Assembly: GCF_014205155.1 (NCBI RefSeq)
Contig: NZ_JACHMX010000001.1
Location: forward strand, 4,154,001-4,218,000
Direction of reading: 5' to 3'
From: Amycolatopsis umgeniensis
Lineage (GTDB): Bacteria > Actinomycetota > Actinomycetes > Mycobacteriales > Pseudonocardiaceae
DNA: 64,000 nt
The notes beneath the pieces are model-generated. The model was not told the DNA's origin. It did no database searches and saw only the letters and a list, made by a program, of their open reading frames with translations. The stretch's first letter is position 1. Every line of letters starts with the position of its first letter. Position numbers and translations under genes: made by a program. Below are positions 53,620 through 62,403 of this stretch, piece by piece.

Positions 53620-54276
53620 GTGGCCGCGACCCTGCCGGATGATCTCCGCGCCGATGTCCAAACGCTGTGGGACTACCACGACATGCGCCACGCGCTCCGG
53701 CCCGCGGACGTCGGGATCGGACTCGGCAGCCACGACCTCGGCGTCGCCACCTTCGCCGCGAAACTGTTCCACGCCGGGATGTTCCCGCTCATCGTCTTCA
53801 CCGGAGCCAACGCGCCGACCACCCTCGAACGCTTCCCGTGCGGCGAGGCCGTCCACTACCGCGAACATGCGCTTGAGCTGGGCGTACCAGATGACGCCAT
53901 CCTGGTCGAGCCCGAGGCGCGGAACACCGGGGACAACATCACGCTCACTCGCGTACTGCTGGAGACTCGCAGCATCTCGGCCGAATCAGTCATTCTCATC
54001 TCTCGGCCGTACCAGCAGCGGCGCGCCTTCGCGACCTGCAAGAAGCTCTGGCCCGAGGTCGACGTCATCTGCGCTTCCAGGCCACTGCCGCTGGACGAGT
54101 ACATCAAGAGCATCGGCGACGTGGACCGCGTCATCAACATGCTCGTCGGTGACACTCAACGGATCACCGTCCATGCCGAGCGTGGTTTCGCTGTCCCGCA
54201 GGAAGTTCCAACCGAGGTCGACCGTGCTTATGGGCGACTGGTGAAAGCGGGCTACCAAGAACGCTTACTTGACTAG
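53620..54276 (+). CDS. YdcF/SanA family protein (DUF218)
   Basis: A 218-residue DUF218 protein: ALRPADVGIGLGSHDLGVATFAAKLFHAGMFPLIVFTGANAPTTL, YREHALELGVPDDAILVEPEARNTGDNI and VILISRPYQQRRAFATCKKLWP are the classic blocks. Family members have a Rossmann-like core; YdcF binds S-adenosylmethionine and SanA affects envelope permeability, but the function is unknown. No TM is present. GTG 53620 is preferred because the upstream ATG lies in the tRNA terminator. Confidence 0.87.
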   Translation: MAATLPDDLRADVQTLWDYHDMRHALRPADVGIGLGSHDLGVATFAAKLFHAGMFPLIVFTGANAPTTLERFPCGEAVHYREHALELGVPDDAILVEPEARNTGDNITLTRVLLETRSISAESVILISRPYQQRRAFATCKKLWPEVDVICASRPLPLDEYIKSIGDVDRVINMLVGDTQRITVHAERGFAVPQEVPTEVDRAYGRLVKAGYQERLLD

Positions 54277-54387
54277 TTTCCAGAAAACGGCGACGCGGCG
54301 ACTCAGCGTCCGACTGGGTTTCAGTCTGTTCCTGAGCGCTGCCCAGGTTCGGGACCCCTCCCCGCCGTCCCCGCCTACCGTCCCAGC

Positions 54388-54912
54388 GTGCGGAGAAAAT
54401 CGAGCGACAGCACCGCGGCCGCCTTGCTGACCCTTGTGGCAGGGGCGGTGTTGCTCCCGCTCTTGATGGTCGGCGCGATCTTCCTCATCATCGGACTCAA
54501 CGCGGGCAGCGGCCCGGGCCCGTACACCGTCCTTTTCGCCAAGGCGGGCGACGAATGCGAAAGGATCGGGCAGTACCTCGACGCGTCCACGGGCGAGCCG
54601 CTGAGTTGCAGCGGTCCGGGAGGATTCCGGACGTCCTCGCTCGACTTCCCCGGTTTCTCTCGTGAACAGAACGACGAGGTCCGCCGCTGGCTGACCACGT
54701 TGCTGCGGGACGGCGAGCTGAGCCTCTTCGACCAGCGTGCGATCCAAGGCAAGGTCGAGGGGATCGCGGCTGAATTGCCGCCGGGGACACGGGTCGAGCG
54801 AGAGTCCGGCACGACGAGGATCTGGATCGGCGCGGGCTTGACGGGCGCCGGGCTGCTTCTGGGTTCCGGCTTCGCCCGGCAGTGGCTTCAGAACCGCCGG
54901 AGCGGTTTTTAG
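54388..54912 (+). CDS. Membrane protein of unknown function
   Basis: A 174-residue protein with an N-terminal TM (AALLTLVAGAVLLPLLMVGAIFLIIGL), an extracytoplasmic domain with two Cys (DECERIGQYLDASTGEPLSCSG) and a C-terminal hydrophobic segment (IWIGAGLTGAGLLLGSGFA). I recognise no family. GTG 54388 is the only start before the TM. Its stop overlaps the convergent DUF3892-like gene by 4 bp. Confidence 0.7.
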   Translation: MRRKSSDSTAAALLTLVAGAVLLPLLMVGAIFLIIGLNAGSGPGPYTVLFAKAGDECERIGQYLDASTGEPLSCSGPGGFRTSSLDFPGFSREQNDEVRRWLTTLLRDGELSLFDQRAIQGKVEGIAAELPPGTRVERESGTTRIWIGAGLTGAGLLLGSGFARQWLQNRRSGF

Positions 54913-55172
54913 CCGACGAGCGGCAAACTGTCCAGGTTGTTCCGCAAGGTCGCGTCGGCCTCGGACTTCAGCGTGCCGACTCCGCAGGAGCAAGCCCATT
55001 TGCGTACATAGGCTTTGCGGCCGTCGGCGTCGGTGAAGTACCGGTCGCCGTCGTCCATCGACGCGTAGACGTCGTCGACCCGCACCAAGTCGTCGCCGCG
55101 GCCGACGGCCAGGATGTGGCCGCCGGCGGTGCAACCGGTCTGAACGGTGCAGACGATCTCGTACTCGGTCAT
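54909..55172 (-). CDS. Small protein, DUF3892-like
   Basis: An 87-residue protein. ISCV-like start (YEIVCTVQTGCTAGGHILAVGRGDD), YASMDDGDRYFTDADGRKAYVRKW and a final CSCGVGTLKSEADATLRNNLDSLP resemble DUF3892. Function unknown. ATG start, 74 bp from the divergent GNAT gene. Confidence 0.65.
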   Translation of the reverse strand: MTEYEIVCTVQTGCTAGGHILAVGRGDDLVRVDDVYASMDDGDRYFTDADGRKAYVRKWACSCGVGTLKSEADATLRNNLDSLPLVG

Positions 55173-55246
55173 CCGAACTCCTCGGGTCGCGAAAGTTCGT
55201 TGCGCTCAGAGGTCGGGCCGGACGGGGTGGTTGTTACGGTGCGGGC

Positions 55247-55732
55247 ATGGAGATCCGGGAGATCACCGCGGACGACTGGGCGCAGGTCTGGCCGATCGTG
55301 CGCGAAGTGGTGCGGGCGGCGGACACGTACACCTACGACCCCGACCTCACCGAAGAAACCGCGCGAGGACTTTGGGCGGAGACGCCGCCGAGCCGGACGG
55401 TGGTCGCGGTCGAGGACGGCAGGGTGCTCGGCACGGCCAAGATGGGCCCGAACCGCGAAGGGCCCGGGTCGCATGTGTCGACGGCCAGTTTCATGGTCGA
55501 CAAGGACGTTCGCGGCAAGGGCGTCGGCAGTGCGCTGTGCGCGCATGTCCTGGATTGGGCCAGGGAACAGGGTTTCGCGGGGATGCAGTTCAACGCGGTC
55601 GCCGAGTCGAACGTGGCCGGGATCCGGGTCTACGAACGGCTCGGGTTCGAGATCGTCGGAACGGTGCCGGGCGCGTTCGAACACCCGGCGCTGGGGCGCA
55701 TCGGGCTGCACATCATGTACTGCGGCTTCTAG
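55247..55732 (+). CDS. GNAT family N-acetyltransferase
   Basis: A 161-residue acetyltransferase. IREITADDWAQVWPIVREVVRAADTYTYD at the N-terminus and FMVDKDVRGKGVGSALCAHVLDWAREQGFAGMQFNAV (acetyl-CoA loop) are clear, then NVAGIRVYERLGFEIVGTVPGAFEHP. It resembles phosphinothricin/methionine-sulfoximine-type acetyltransferases, but the substrate is uncertain. It overlaps the convergent gene's stop by 4 bp. Confidence 0.87.
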   Translation: MEIREITADDWAQVWPIVREVVRAADTYTYDPDLTEETARGLWAETPPSRTVVAVEDGRVLGTAKMGPNREGPGSHVSTASFMVDKDVRGKGVGSALCAHVLDWAREQGFAGMQFNAVAESNVAGIRVYERLGFEIVGTVPGAFEHPALGRIGLHIMYCGF

Positions 55733-56382
55733 CCTTCGACGAGTTCCCAAGGGGCGTCGGCGCTGGCACGGTCGTAGACCTGGCCGGGCGCGGCGCTCAG
55801 GACCAGCGCGACGTCCGGGTACAGCGTGACGGCGTGCTCCATCTCCAGTGCTTCGACCTCGAAGTCCTCGTCCTCCGGCACCTGGAAGCCGACGAGCAGC
55901 CAGCTGCCGTCGGCCTCGCGCACGACCTGGCGCACGGCGCGGGCCGGGGCGGCGGGGTCGGTGGAGATCTCGGCGAGTTCGGTGCTCACCTGGACTTCTT
56001 CCAGCGGCGAGCCCGGGTGCGTCCACGCCGCGAGGCGGGCGGCGCGCACGAGGAGGTCTTCGTCGTCGTCATCCGAGTCGGCGACCGAACTCAGCAGCCA
56101 CGCGCGCCGTTCCGGGTCCCAGTCGGCGGCCATGCCGGTGGGGAGGCCGGCGAGAGCCGCGAGTTCGGGGATGAGGTCGACCGCGTCCCGCAGGGGCAGC
56201 GCGCCGAACGCGTCGCGGTTGAGCTCCATGTCCTCGGAGAACTCGTTGCCGTCGCTGATGAACCAGTCACCGTCGTCGTCCAGTACGACGAACGCGAGGT
56301 TCGACGGGTCCTCCACCAGCGACCGGGAGATGATGACCGGCGACTCCGGATCCTGGCGCAGCGGCCAGCTCTCGCTCGACAT
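55729..56382 (-). CDS. Acidic protein, Imm33/DUF2185-like at the N-terminus
   Basis: A 217-residue acidic protein. Residues ~15-90 (VIISRSLVEDPSNLAFVVLDDDGDWFISDGNEFSED, LIPELAALAGLPTGMAADWDPERRAW in separate segments) resemble the DUF2185/Imm33 fold seen in immunity proteins and housekeeping homologues. The C-terminal half (EALEMEHAVTLYPDVALVLSAAP) is unfamiliar. No toxin gene is adjacent, so an immunity role is not supported. ATG 56382 follows GGGAGC. Confidence 0.6.
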   Translation of the reverse strand: MSSESWPLRQDPESPVIISRSLVEDPSNLAFVVLDDDGDWFISDGNEFSEDMELNRDAFGALPLRDAVDLIPELAALAGLPTGMAADWDPERRAWLLSSVADSDDDDEDLLVRAARLAAWTHPGSPLEEVQVSTELAEISTDPAAPARAVRQVVREADGSWLLVGFQVPEDEDFEVEALEMEHAVTLYPDVALVLSAAPGQVYDRASADAPWELVEG

Positions 56383-56467
56383 CCTGGGCTCCCAACGGGG
56401 TTGTCCGGCTGTGGGGCACCATCCCACCATCTCCGGCGTTCCCGCCGCGCACCGGCTCAGCGGAAGG

Positions 56468-56869
56468 TCATTCGCTGAGGTCGTACTCGTCGACGTCCAG
56501 CGCGGCGGCGGCTTCGGTGAGGAACGCGATCACGGCGGGTGAGAGGTGCCAGCCGAATTCCTCGCCGCCGTCCCGGTGGTGGAAGTAGCGCACCACTTGC
56601 AGTACCGCGCTCACGCCCTCGTCCACCAGCCTCCGGATTCCCGGCCGGACCGGGGCGAGCCTGCCGATCACGCTCTCGATCTGGTCGTCGACGGGGCCGG
56701 GACCGCGATGCGTCACCTTCCAGGTGTGCATCCGCGGCAACCGATGCTCGACGGACCGCGAACCCAGTACCAGAGCCTCGTCGGGCTCCATGCCGAGCCG
56801 CGCGGTGATCTCCCCGGCGGACACGGTTTCGCTCTTCAAGGCGAAGTAGCAGTACTGGTGGACCTTCAT
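56468..56869 (-). CDS. DUF4279 family protein
   Basis: A 133-residue protein: YFALKSETVSAGEITARLGMEPDEALVLGSR and the ending FHHRDGGEEFGWHLSPAVIAFLTEAAAALDVDEYDL match DUF4279. Function unknown; members are often found near polymorphic-toxin immunity genes. ATG 56869. It lies 85 bp upstream of the DUF2185-like gene in the same direction. Confidence 0.78.
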   Translation of the reverse strand: MKVHQYCYFALKSETVSAGEITARLGMEPDEALVLGSRSVEHRLPRMHTWKVTHRGPGPVDDQIESVIGRLAPVRPGIRRLVDEGVSAVLQVVRYFHHRDGGEEFGWHLSPAVIAFLTEAAAALDVDEYDLSE

Positions 56870-56905
56870 ACGCCCGGCACCCTAGCTTTCAGGCAGGCTG
56901 ACCAG

Positions 56906-57298
56906 GTGAAACGTGATCAATCGCTTATCGAACGTCTCGCGCGGGAGCGCAACGCCTGGTTGTGCACGCTCCGCCCGGACGGTTCGCCGCACGTCACGCC
57001 GGTGTGGTTCGTATATCTCGACGACGTCTTCTGGATCGGCAGCGGCGCGCGGAACGTGAAGGTGCGCAACGTCGGCAACGATCCGCGCGTCAGTCTCGCG
57101 CTCGAAGACGGCGACGCTCCCGTGGTCGCCGAGGGTCTGGCGCGCGTCCATCGAGGGACGCTGCCCGAAGGCGTTCTCGACGCGCTGGCGGCGAAGTACG
57201 ACGGTTGGGCGGCCGGCGAGGAGATCGAACCGTTCGGCGCCAGAGTCCTCATAGAAGTCCCCGTAAAGCGGTGGCTGCTCCAGGGTGTCGCCCAATAG
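56906..57298 (+). CDS. PPOX-class F420/FMN-dependent protein
   Basis: A 130-residue split-barrel protein: IERLARERNAWLCTLRPDGSPHVTPVWFVYLDDVFWIGSGARNVKVRNVGNDPRVSLALED. This is the F420-dependent PPOX family, second in the window. GTG 56906 is chosen for family length; upstream in-frame sequence overlaps the DUF4279 gene. Substrate unknown. Confidence 0.83.
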   Translation: MKRDQSLIERLARERNAWLCTLRPDGSPHVTPVWFVYLDDVFWIGSGARNVKVRNVGNDPRVSLALEDGDAPVVAEGLARVHRGTLPEGVLDALAAKYDGWAAGEEIEPFGARVLIEVPVKRWLLQGVAQ

Positions 57299-57332
57299 TC
57301 TGGAAAGTCCGATACCGATCTTGGGATGGACG

Positions 57333-57860
57333 ATGCTGACCGGTGAACTGATCCGTCTGCGGCCGCTGGAGCCCGAGGACGCGGACACGCTGTGGCGCTG
57401 GAACAACGACCCGGACGTCATGCGCTGGATGATGGCGGACCACCCTGAATCGCTCGCGCAGATCCGCGAGCGCTATACCCACCTCAAGCCCAACAGCTTC
57501 GAGCGCGCGAGCTTCGCGATCGAGAGCCTCGCCGTCGGCACGCTGATCGGCACCTGCACCCTGCGCGACGCCACCCCGGAACAGGGCCGCGCCGAACTCG
57601 ACATCTATCTCGGCGAGAAGGACCACTGGGGCGGCGGCTACGGCACCGACGCCATGCGCACGCTTTGCCGCTACGGCTTCGACATGATGCGGCTGCACAT
57701 GATCGCGCTGTGGGTCGTGGTCGGCAACGAGGCCGCGATCCACATCTACAAGAAGCTCGGGTTCCAGATCGACGGCAGGCATCGGCAGTCGTTCCGCGGC
57801 CCGGACGGCCAGTGGCACGACGAGTACCTGATGAGCATGCTCGAGGGGGAACTCCGCTAG
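57333..57860 (+). CDS. GNAT family N-acetyltransferase (RimJ/RimL type)
   Basis: A 175-residue acetyltransferase of the RimJ/RimL/spermidine-acetyltransferase group: LIRLRPLEPEDADTLWRWNNDPDVMRWM, YLGEKDHWGGGYGTDAMRTLCRYGFD, then NEAAIHIYKKLGFQIDGRHRQSF. ATG 57333 is preferred; GTG 57285 would overlap the upstream stop and add 16 unlike residues. Tail overlaps the convergent MmcQ gene by 4 bp. Confidence 0.86.
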   Translation: MLTGELIRLRPLEPEDADTLWRWNNDPDVMRWMMADHPESLAQIRERYTHLKPNSFERASFAIESLAVGTLIGTCTLRDATPEQGRAELDIYLGEKDHWGGGYGTDAMRTLCRYGFDMMRLHMIALWVVVGNEAAIHIYKKLGFQIDGRHRQSFRGPDGQWHDEYLMSMLEGELR

Positions 57861-58195
57861 TCGTCCAGACCTCTCGTGAGCCTGGCGGGTGCCTTCATCC
57901 GCCAGGCCTCTTCGATGAGCTCACGCAACTGCGCCTTCTCGACCTTCTCCAGGTCGACGAGGATCGCGCCGTAGCCGTCGTAGTGCGGAGTGGTGAAGTA
58001 CGCGGGGTCGCCGGAAGCCAGCAGGGCCTCCTTCTCCGCGTGCTCGCACAGAAGCATCAGCCCGCCCTCGGCCTCGGTGCGCAGCCGGGCGAAGTTCTTG
58101 CCCGCGACCTTGAGCGACGGTGTGCGGTACGAAGTGGATTCCTCGACCTCCGGCAGCTTGGCCGCCAGGTCCACGACTTCTTCCCAGGTCGTCAT
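57857..58195 (-). CDS. MmcQ/YjbR family protein
   Basis: A 112-residue cystine-knot-free CyaY-like fold protein: WEEVVDLAAKLPEVEESTSYRTPSLKVAGKNFARL, HYDGYGAILVDLEKV and LIEEAWRMKAPARL are characteristic of MmcQ/YjbR, predicted to bind DNA. Function unproven. ATG 58195 chosen over ATG 58204 (three residues longer); both have weak ribosome sites. Confidence 0.83.
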   Translation of the reverse strand: MTTWEEVVDLAAKLPEVEESTSYRTPSLKVAGKNFARLRTEAEGGLMLLCEHAEKEALLASGDPAYFTTPHYDGYGAILVDLEKVEKAQLRELIEEAWRMKAPARLTRGLDD

Positions 58196-58222
58196 GGCGG
58201 CCATTGTGCCCTGGGTCACGTG

Positions 58223-58271
58223 GGTCGTGAGTGACGATTCGGGTCGGAAATCCGAATCGCCACTCACGACC
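58223..58271 (-). terminator. Hairpin terminator after the 5'-nucleotidase gene
   Basis: GGTCGTGAGTG and CGATTCGG (58223-58242) pair with CCGAATCG and CACTCACGACC (58252-58271), 19 bp with one mismatch and a 9-nt loop. It begins 8 bp after the stop on the minus strand. Confidence 0.8.
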
Positions 58272-58278
58272 GGCGCGG

Positions 58279-59964
58279 CTACGGCAGGGCGATGATCCGG
58301 TCCGCGGCGGGCGGCGCGACGTTCGGGTGCGCCGCGAAGTACGCGATCAGCGCGTCCAGGTCCACCGGGCCACCTGACAGATCGGTCCCCTTCGTGAACT
58401 CGGTGAAGCCGTCCCCACCGGCGGCGAGGAAGTTGTTCACCGAAACGCGGTACGACGCCGCCGGGTCGATCGGCGTGCCGTTGAGCGTCAGGTCCGAGAT
58501 CCGCGAACCGGCGGGCGCCGAAGCCGAGAACGAGTACTTCAGCGACTTCGAGATCTGCAGCGTCCGCACGATCCCGTTCGCCTGCCACTGCTGCTCGAGC
58601 ACGGTCTTCAGATTCGCCCCGGTGAGCGTGATCGTCTGCATGATGTTCGCGAACGGCTGCACGGCGAACGCCTCGCCGTAGGTCACCACACCGTCGCCTT
58701 CACCCGCGGACGAGGACGCGTAGGTGAAGTCCGTGCGGATACCGCCCGGGTTCGTCATGGCGATCTGCGCGCCGTTCGACTGCGTGGCCTCGAGCTGGGC
58801 GTCGGCGATGACGTCGCCCAGCGGCGACTCACCGGAGGGCGCGCCCTTGGCGACCAGGTCCGCGGTGATGGTGCCGACGGCCTTGTTCGCGATCGGCGCG
58901 GCCTTGACCTTGGCCTCGTCGATCAGCTTCTGCACGTCGGCGTCCGGCGTGACGTCGCGAGTGACGATCTCGTTGTGCGCCTTGGCCTCGCCACGCACGA
59001 CGTCGCGGGTCCGGCGGTCGATCTTCAGGTCGACGACGGACAGGAGCCGTCCGAACGACGCGCCCTGGATCACCGGGCGCGGCTTGCCTTCGGGGTCGTT
59101 GATCACGCAGTTGTACTGCTGGTGGCTGTGCCCGGTGAAGATCGCGTCCACTTTGGACGAAACCTTCTGCGCGATGGCCGTCGCGGCGCCCGGCTTGACC
59201 TTGCACTCGTCGGGCCCGGCGGTCTCGGAGTTGTCACCCTGGTGCAACAGCACGACCTGTGCCTTGACACCGAAGAGATCGAGCAGCTTGGCGGTGCGGT
59301 CGATCGCCTGGACCTCGTCGCCGAACTTGAGGCCCTTGATCGCCTCCGGGGTGACGACCTGCGGCAGATCCTTCAGCGTCGCGCCGATGACGCCGATCGG
59401 GACGCCACCGGAGAACTCGATGCTGAACGGCAGCAACGCCGGGAAGCCGTTCTCGTAGTACACGTTGGACCCGAGGAACGGGAAGTTCGCGCCCTTGAAG
59501 GACTTCCGGAACTGGCAGCCGTCGGTCGGATGGCAGCCGCCGTTCTGGATCCGGCGGAGTTCCTTGAGGCCCTCGTCGAATTCGTGGTTGCCCACCACGG
59601 ACGCGTCGACGCCGAGCAGGTTCAGCAGCTCGACGGTCGGCTCGTCGTGGAACAACGCCGAGATCACCGGCGACGCGCCGATGCTGTCACCGGCCGAAAG
59701 CACGACGGAGTTGCGCGCTTCGCCGCGAAGCCGCTTCAGGTGCGTCGCGAGGTAGGCGGCACCGCCCGCGTTGACCGTCGCGCCACCGGGCAGCGTGACG
59801 CGGCCGCTGGAGCCGGACGGCGGTTCGAGGTTGCCGTGCAGATCGTTGAACGTGACGATCCGGACGTCGGTGGTGGCCGGTGCGGCGGACGCGGGCGCGG
59901 CGACGGTGGCCAGCGCGGTCAGCGCGGCACCGGCGACGACGGCCAGCCTGGTAGAGAGCTTCAT
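58279..59964 (-). CDS. Secreted 5'-nucleotidase/2',3'-cyclic phosphodiesterase
   Basis: A 561-residue exported metallophosphoesterase. Signal peptide ends APASAA; residues ~30-320 hold the metal sites DVRIVTFNDLHGN, VLSAGDSIG, VVGNHEFDEG and IFTGHSHQQYN; the C-terminal nucleotidase domain (~360-561) has TNPGGIRTDF and AVQPFANIMQ with the substrate-stacking Phe. It dephosphorylates extracellular nucleotides to supply phosphate or nucleosides. ATG 59964 follows GGAGGAAGA; a longer frame adds a non-signal start. Confidence 0.94.
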   Translation of the reverse strand: MKLSTRLAVVAGAALTALATVAAPASAAPATTDVRIVTFNDLHGNLEPPSGSSGRVTLPGGATVNAGGAAYLATHLKRLRGEARNSVVLSAGDSIGASPVISALFHDEPTVELLNLLGVDASVVGNHEFDEGLKELRRIQNGGCHPTDGCQFRKSFKGANFPFLGSNVYYENGFPALLPFSIEFSGGVPIGVIGATLKDLPQVVTPEAIKGLKFGDEVQAIDRTAKLLDLFGVKAQVVLLHQGDNSETAGPDECKVKPGAATAIAQKVSSKVDAIFTGHSHQQYNCVINDPEGKPRPVIQGASFGRLLSVVDLKIDRRTRDVVRGEAKAHNEIVTRDVTPDADVQKLIDEAKVKAAPIANKAVGTITADLVAKGAPSGESPLGDVIADAQLEATQSNGAQIAMTNPGGIRTDFTYASSSAGEGDGVVTYGEAFAVQPFANIMQTITLTGANLKTVLEQQWQANGIVRTLQISKSLKYSFSASAPAGSRISDLTLNGTPIDPAASYRVSVNNFLAAGGDGFTEFTKGTDLSGGPVDLDALIAYFAAHPNVAPPAADRIIALP

Positions 59965-60072
59965 TCTTCCTCCGATTCGCGGCCCCGAGATCCCCAAGGG
60001 GGCGCACGGCGGAGGAGTTTGCCTGGCGAACCTGACCTTCACCAGAGGAAAAAGCAGGACGATAAGCAAACG

Positions 60073-60858
60073 TCACATGTCGCGTGAACCGTTCAGAAGC
60101 ACCCGCGCCACCAGCTCGGGTTCGTCGTTCATCGGCACGTGCCCGCAGCCGGGAAGGACCAGCAGTTCCGCTTTCGGCGCGATCCGGCGCAGCTCAGCGG
60201 CCTTCGGGCGGGCGAGGATGCGGTCGCGTTCCGCCCACGCGATGGTCACCGGGACGTCTTCGACGACGCCCGCGAACCGGAAGCCGCCGCGGGCCTGTTC
60301 CAGCGTCGGCCGGAAGCCGGGGCAGCCGGCGAGCGCGCGGATGTCCTCCATGACGACCTGCGTGGTGAGCCTGTCCGGACGGCCGACGATCATGCCGGTC
60401 AGCATCGACCGGCCCGCCGGTGTCGCGGCGAGACGCCGCGCGGTGTGCTCGGGGATCCGCTCGGCGAGCAGGCGGTGGGTGCGCAGCATGCTCAGCGCGT
60501 ACCGCTGCTGCCGCGGCGTCCACAGCCCGGCCGGGGACAACGCCGTCATGCTGCGGACGAGACCCGCTTCCCCGAGCGCGAGCGAGAGCAGCCCGCCGAG
60601 CGAGTTGCCCGCGACGTGCGGTTTGCCGAGGCCGAGTTCTCGGAAGAACTTCCCGAACATCTCGACAGCGGCTTCGACGCCGTAACCACCGGAGTGCGGT
60701 GCCGATTCGCCGAAGCCGGGCAGGTCGACGGTGATGACGTCACGGTGCGGCGTGAGCTGACCGAGCACGGGCGACCAGGCCTGACGCCGGTGACCGACCC
60801 CGTGGATCAGCACCAGCGGCTCGCCCTTGCCCGCGCGGTCGAAGACGACGTTGTCCAT
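60073..60858 (-). CDS. Alpha/beta hydrolase
   Basis: A 261-residue hydrolase: LVLIHGVGHRRQAWSPVLGQL, VITVDLPGFGES, nucleophile in VAGNSLGGLLSLAL, acid in WAERDRILARPKA and catalytic His in LPGCGHVPMNDEPELV. Esterase or lactonase; no substrate clue. ATG 60858. Lies 14 bp downstream of a GNAT gene in the same direction, probably one operon. Confidence 0.9.
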   Translation of the reverse strand: MDNVVFDRAGKGEPLVLIHGVGHRRQAWSPVLGQLTPHRDVITVDLPGFGESAPHSGGYGVEAAVEMFGKFFRELGLGKPHVAGNSLGGLLSLALGEAGLVRSMTALSPAGLWTPRQQRYALSMLRTHRLLAERIPEHTARRLAATPAGRSMLTGMIVGRPDRLTTQVVMEDIRALAGCPGFRPTLEQARGGFRFAGVVEDVPVTIAWAERDRILARPKAAELRRIAPKAELLVLPGCGHVPMNDEPELVARVLLNGSRDM

Positions 60859-60872
60859 ACCGCGAGGCTAAG

Positions 60873-61361
60873 CTATTTACTGCTACCGGCGGTAACAGGT
60901 AAATAAAGACGCTCGCGCCGACGGGTGACGTCGTTCGGCATCGGCTCCAGTTCGCCCGTCTCGATGAACCCGAGCCGCAGGTACAGCCGTCGCGCCCGGT
61001 CGTTGTCCTCCGCGACGTGCAGCCACACCTCCTGTGCTCCGTCCTCTTCGGCGGCCGACCGCACCTCACCCATCAGCCTCGCGCCCAGCCCCTGGCCACG
61101 GGCATCGGGTGCGACCCACATCGAGTAGAGGATCCAGCCGTCTTCGCGCGCCCGCCCGGCGACAAGGCCGACCGGACGGCCGTCGTCGAAGGCGGCGAAC
61201 CAGGCGTCTCCGGCCAGCCTTTCGAGCCACTCTTCATCGGACTGCGCCCGTTCGGCCGCGGCGATCGCGCCGTAGTTCTCGGGGGTGTCCGTCAGGGCAC
61301 GCAAGCGGATCTCACGGAAGGCGTCGAGGTCTTCGGGAGTCAGCCGTCGAACGAGCAGCAT
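60873..61361 (-). CDS. GNAT family N-acetyltransferase
   Basis: A 162-residue GNAT: VRRLTPEDLDAFREIRLRALTDTPENYG, YSMWVAPDARGQGLGARLMGEVRSAAEEDG and LHVAEDNDRARRLYLRLGFIETGE. The start resembles RimI-like members. ATG 61361. Substrate unknown; co-transcribed with the hydrolase. Confidence 0.88.
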   Translation of the reverse strand: MLLVRRLTPEDLDAFREIRLRALTDTPENYGAIAAAERAQSDEEWLERLAGDAWFAAFDDGRPVGLVAGRAREDGWILYSMWVAPDARGQGLGARLMGEVRSAAEEDGAQEVWLHVAEDNDRARRLYLRLGFIETGELEPMPNDVTRRRERLYLPVTAGSSK

Positions 61362-61511
61362 CCAGGCAGAATCCCACGTCCACCACCATGCTGGGGAGCC
61401 AATATCGCCGATCGGCCAAGATCAGGGTCGGCCACTTGGCCGATCCGGCCCCGGCCTCCGCGGCCCTTCGACCGAAGTGGCCGGAGCCTGGAGATCCATA
61501 ACGTCTGTGTC

Positions 61512-62159
61512 ATGACGAACGCACAGGTCACCGCCCTGCAGTACGGCTTGGTCGGCTTCTTCGCGCTCTGGGCGACGGTGCTGATCCCGCAGCTGATCGT
61601 CCTGCACGCGCGGCACGGCCGGGTGCGTCTTCGTCCCGTCCTGACCATGGCCGCCGTGCTGCTCTACGCCACGATGACCCTGGCGGTGACCTTCCTGCCG
61701 CTGCCCGGACCCGGCGTCAAACGGCTGAGCCAGACCGTGCAACTGCACCCGTTCCAATGGATCACCGACATCCACACCGAACTGCTCAAGCATGGGCTGC
61801 CGACGGCCGACTGGTTCACCACCCAGACCTTCCAGCAGGCCACCATGAACGTGCTGCTGTTCGTCCCGCTCGGTTTCTTCGCCAGGACGCTGTGGAAGCG
61901 CGGCCTCATCGGCACGACACTGATCGGCCTCGCCGCTTCGCTGCTGATCGAGATCACGCAGCTGACCGCGAACTTCGGCACCGCGCCCTACGTCTACCGG
62001 ATCTTCGACGTCGACGACCTGCTCAACAACACGGGTGGCGCGATGCTCGGCTGGATCGCCGGAGCGCTGCTGCTCAGCCTCGTGCGGAAGCCCGTTCCTT
62101 CAACGATCGGCACGCAGCCGCTGCGCCGCGAGCGGATCGATCTCGCCCAGGTCCGCTAG
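61512..62159 (+). CDS. VanZ family membrane protein
   Basis: A 215-residue protein with four or five TMs. VanZ core: VTFLPLPGPGVKRL, LHPFQWITDI, NVLLFVPLGFFARTLWKRG, AASLLIEITQLTAN and FDVDDLLNNTGGAMLGWIAG. VanZ proteins give low teicoplanin resistance or act in envelope processes; no van cluster is adjacent. ATG 61512. Longer in-frame sequence overlaps the divergent GNAT gene and was discarded. Confidence 0.9.
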   Translation: MTNAQVTALQYGLVGFFALWATVLIPQLIVLHARHGRVRLRPVLTMAAVLLYATMTLAVTFLPLPGPGVKRLSQTVQLHPFQWITDIHTELLKHGLPTADWFTTQTFQQATMNVLLFVPLGFFARTLWKRGLIGTTLIGLAASLLIEITQLTANFGTAPYVYRIFDVDDLLNNTGGAMLGWIAGALLLSLVRKPVPSTIGTQPLRRERIDLAQVR

Positions 62160-62276
62160 CCTCGCCTGCCGTCGCTGGGCCGCGCGCCGCGTGGCCCGCC
62201 GGTCTTCCGCGACCACCAGCACGGTGGCCACCACGAAGATCAACGCGACCAGGCCGAGGATGAGCGAAAGCTGCAA
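62100..62276 (-). CDS. Small single-TM protein (58 residues)
   Basis: A small ORF starting with TTG at 62276 after a very strong site (GAGGAGGAG, 4 nt spacing). It codes one TM (LQLSLILGLVALIFVVATVLVV) followed by a highly basic tail (EDRRATRRAAQRRQARLAD). The last 60 bp overlap the end of vanZ antisense. Unrecognised; the ribosome site and membrane-anchor layout argue for a real gene, the overlap against it. Confidence 0.5.
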   Translation of the reverse strand: MQLSLILGLVALIFVVATVLVVAEDRRATRRAAQRRQARLADLGEIDPLAAQRLRADR

Positions 62277-62403
62277 AACTCCTCCTCGAAGACGACCTTG
62301 TGTGCGAGATCACAAACAGTACGCAGGTCGTGGTGAGTTGGCCACCCCTTGCGACGAAAGAGGGTGTCGCGGGTCACGCCGGGACGGCGGGGAGACTGGC
62401 CGG

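Noticed and set aside
55729..56869. Toxin-immunity locus suggested by DUF2185-like and DUF4279 proteins
   Set aside because: No toxin, secretion or polymorphic-toxin gene is adjacent, so an immunity role is not supported.
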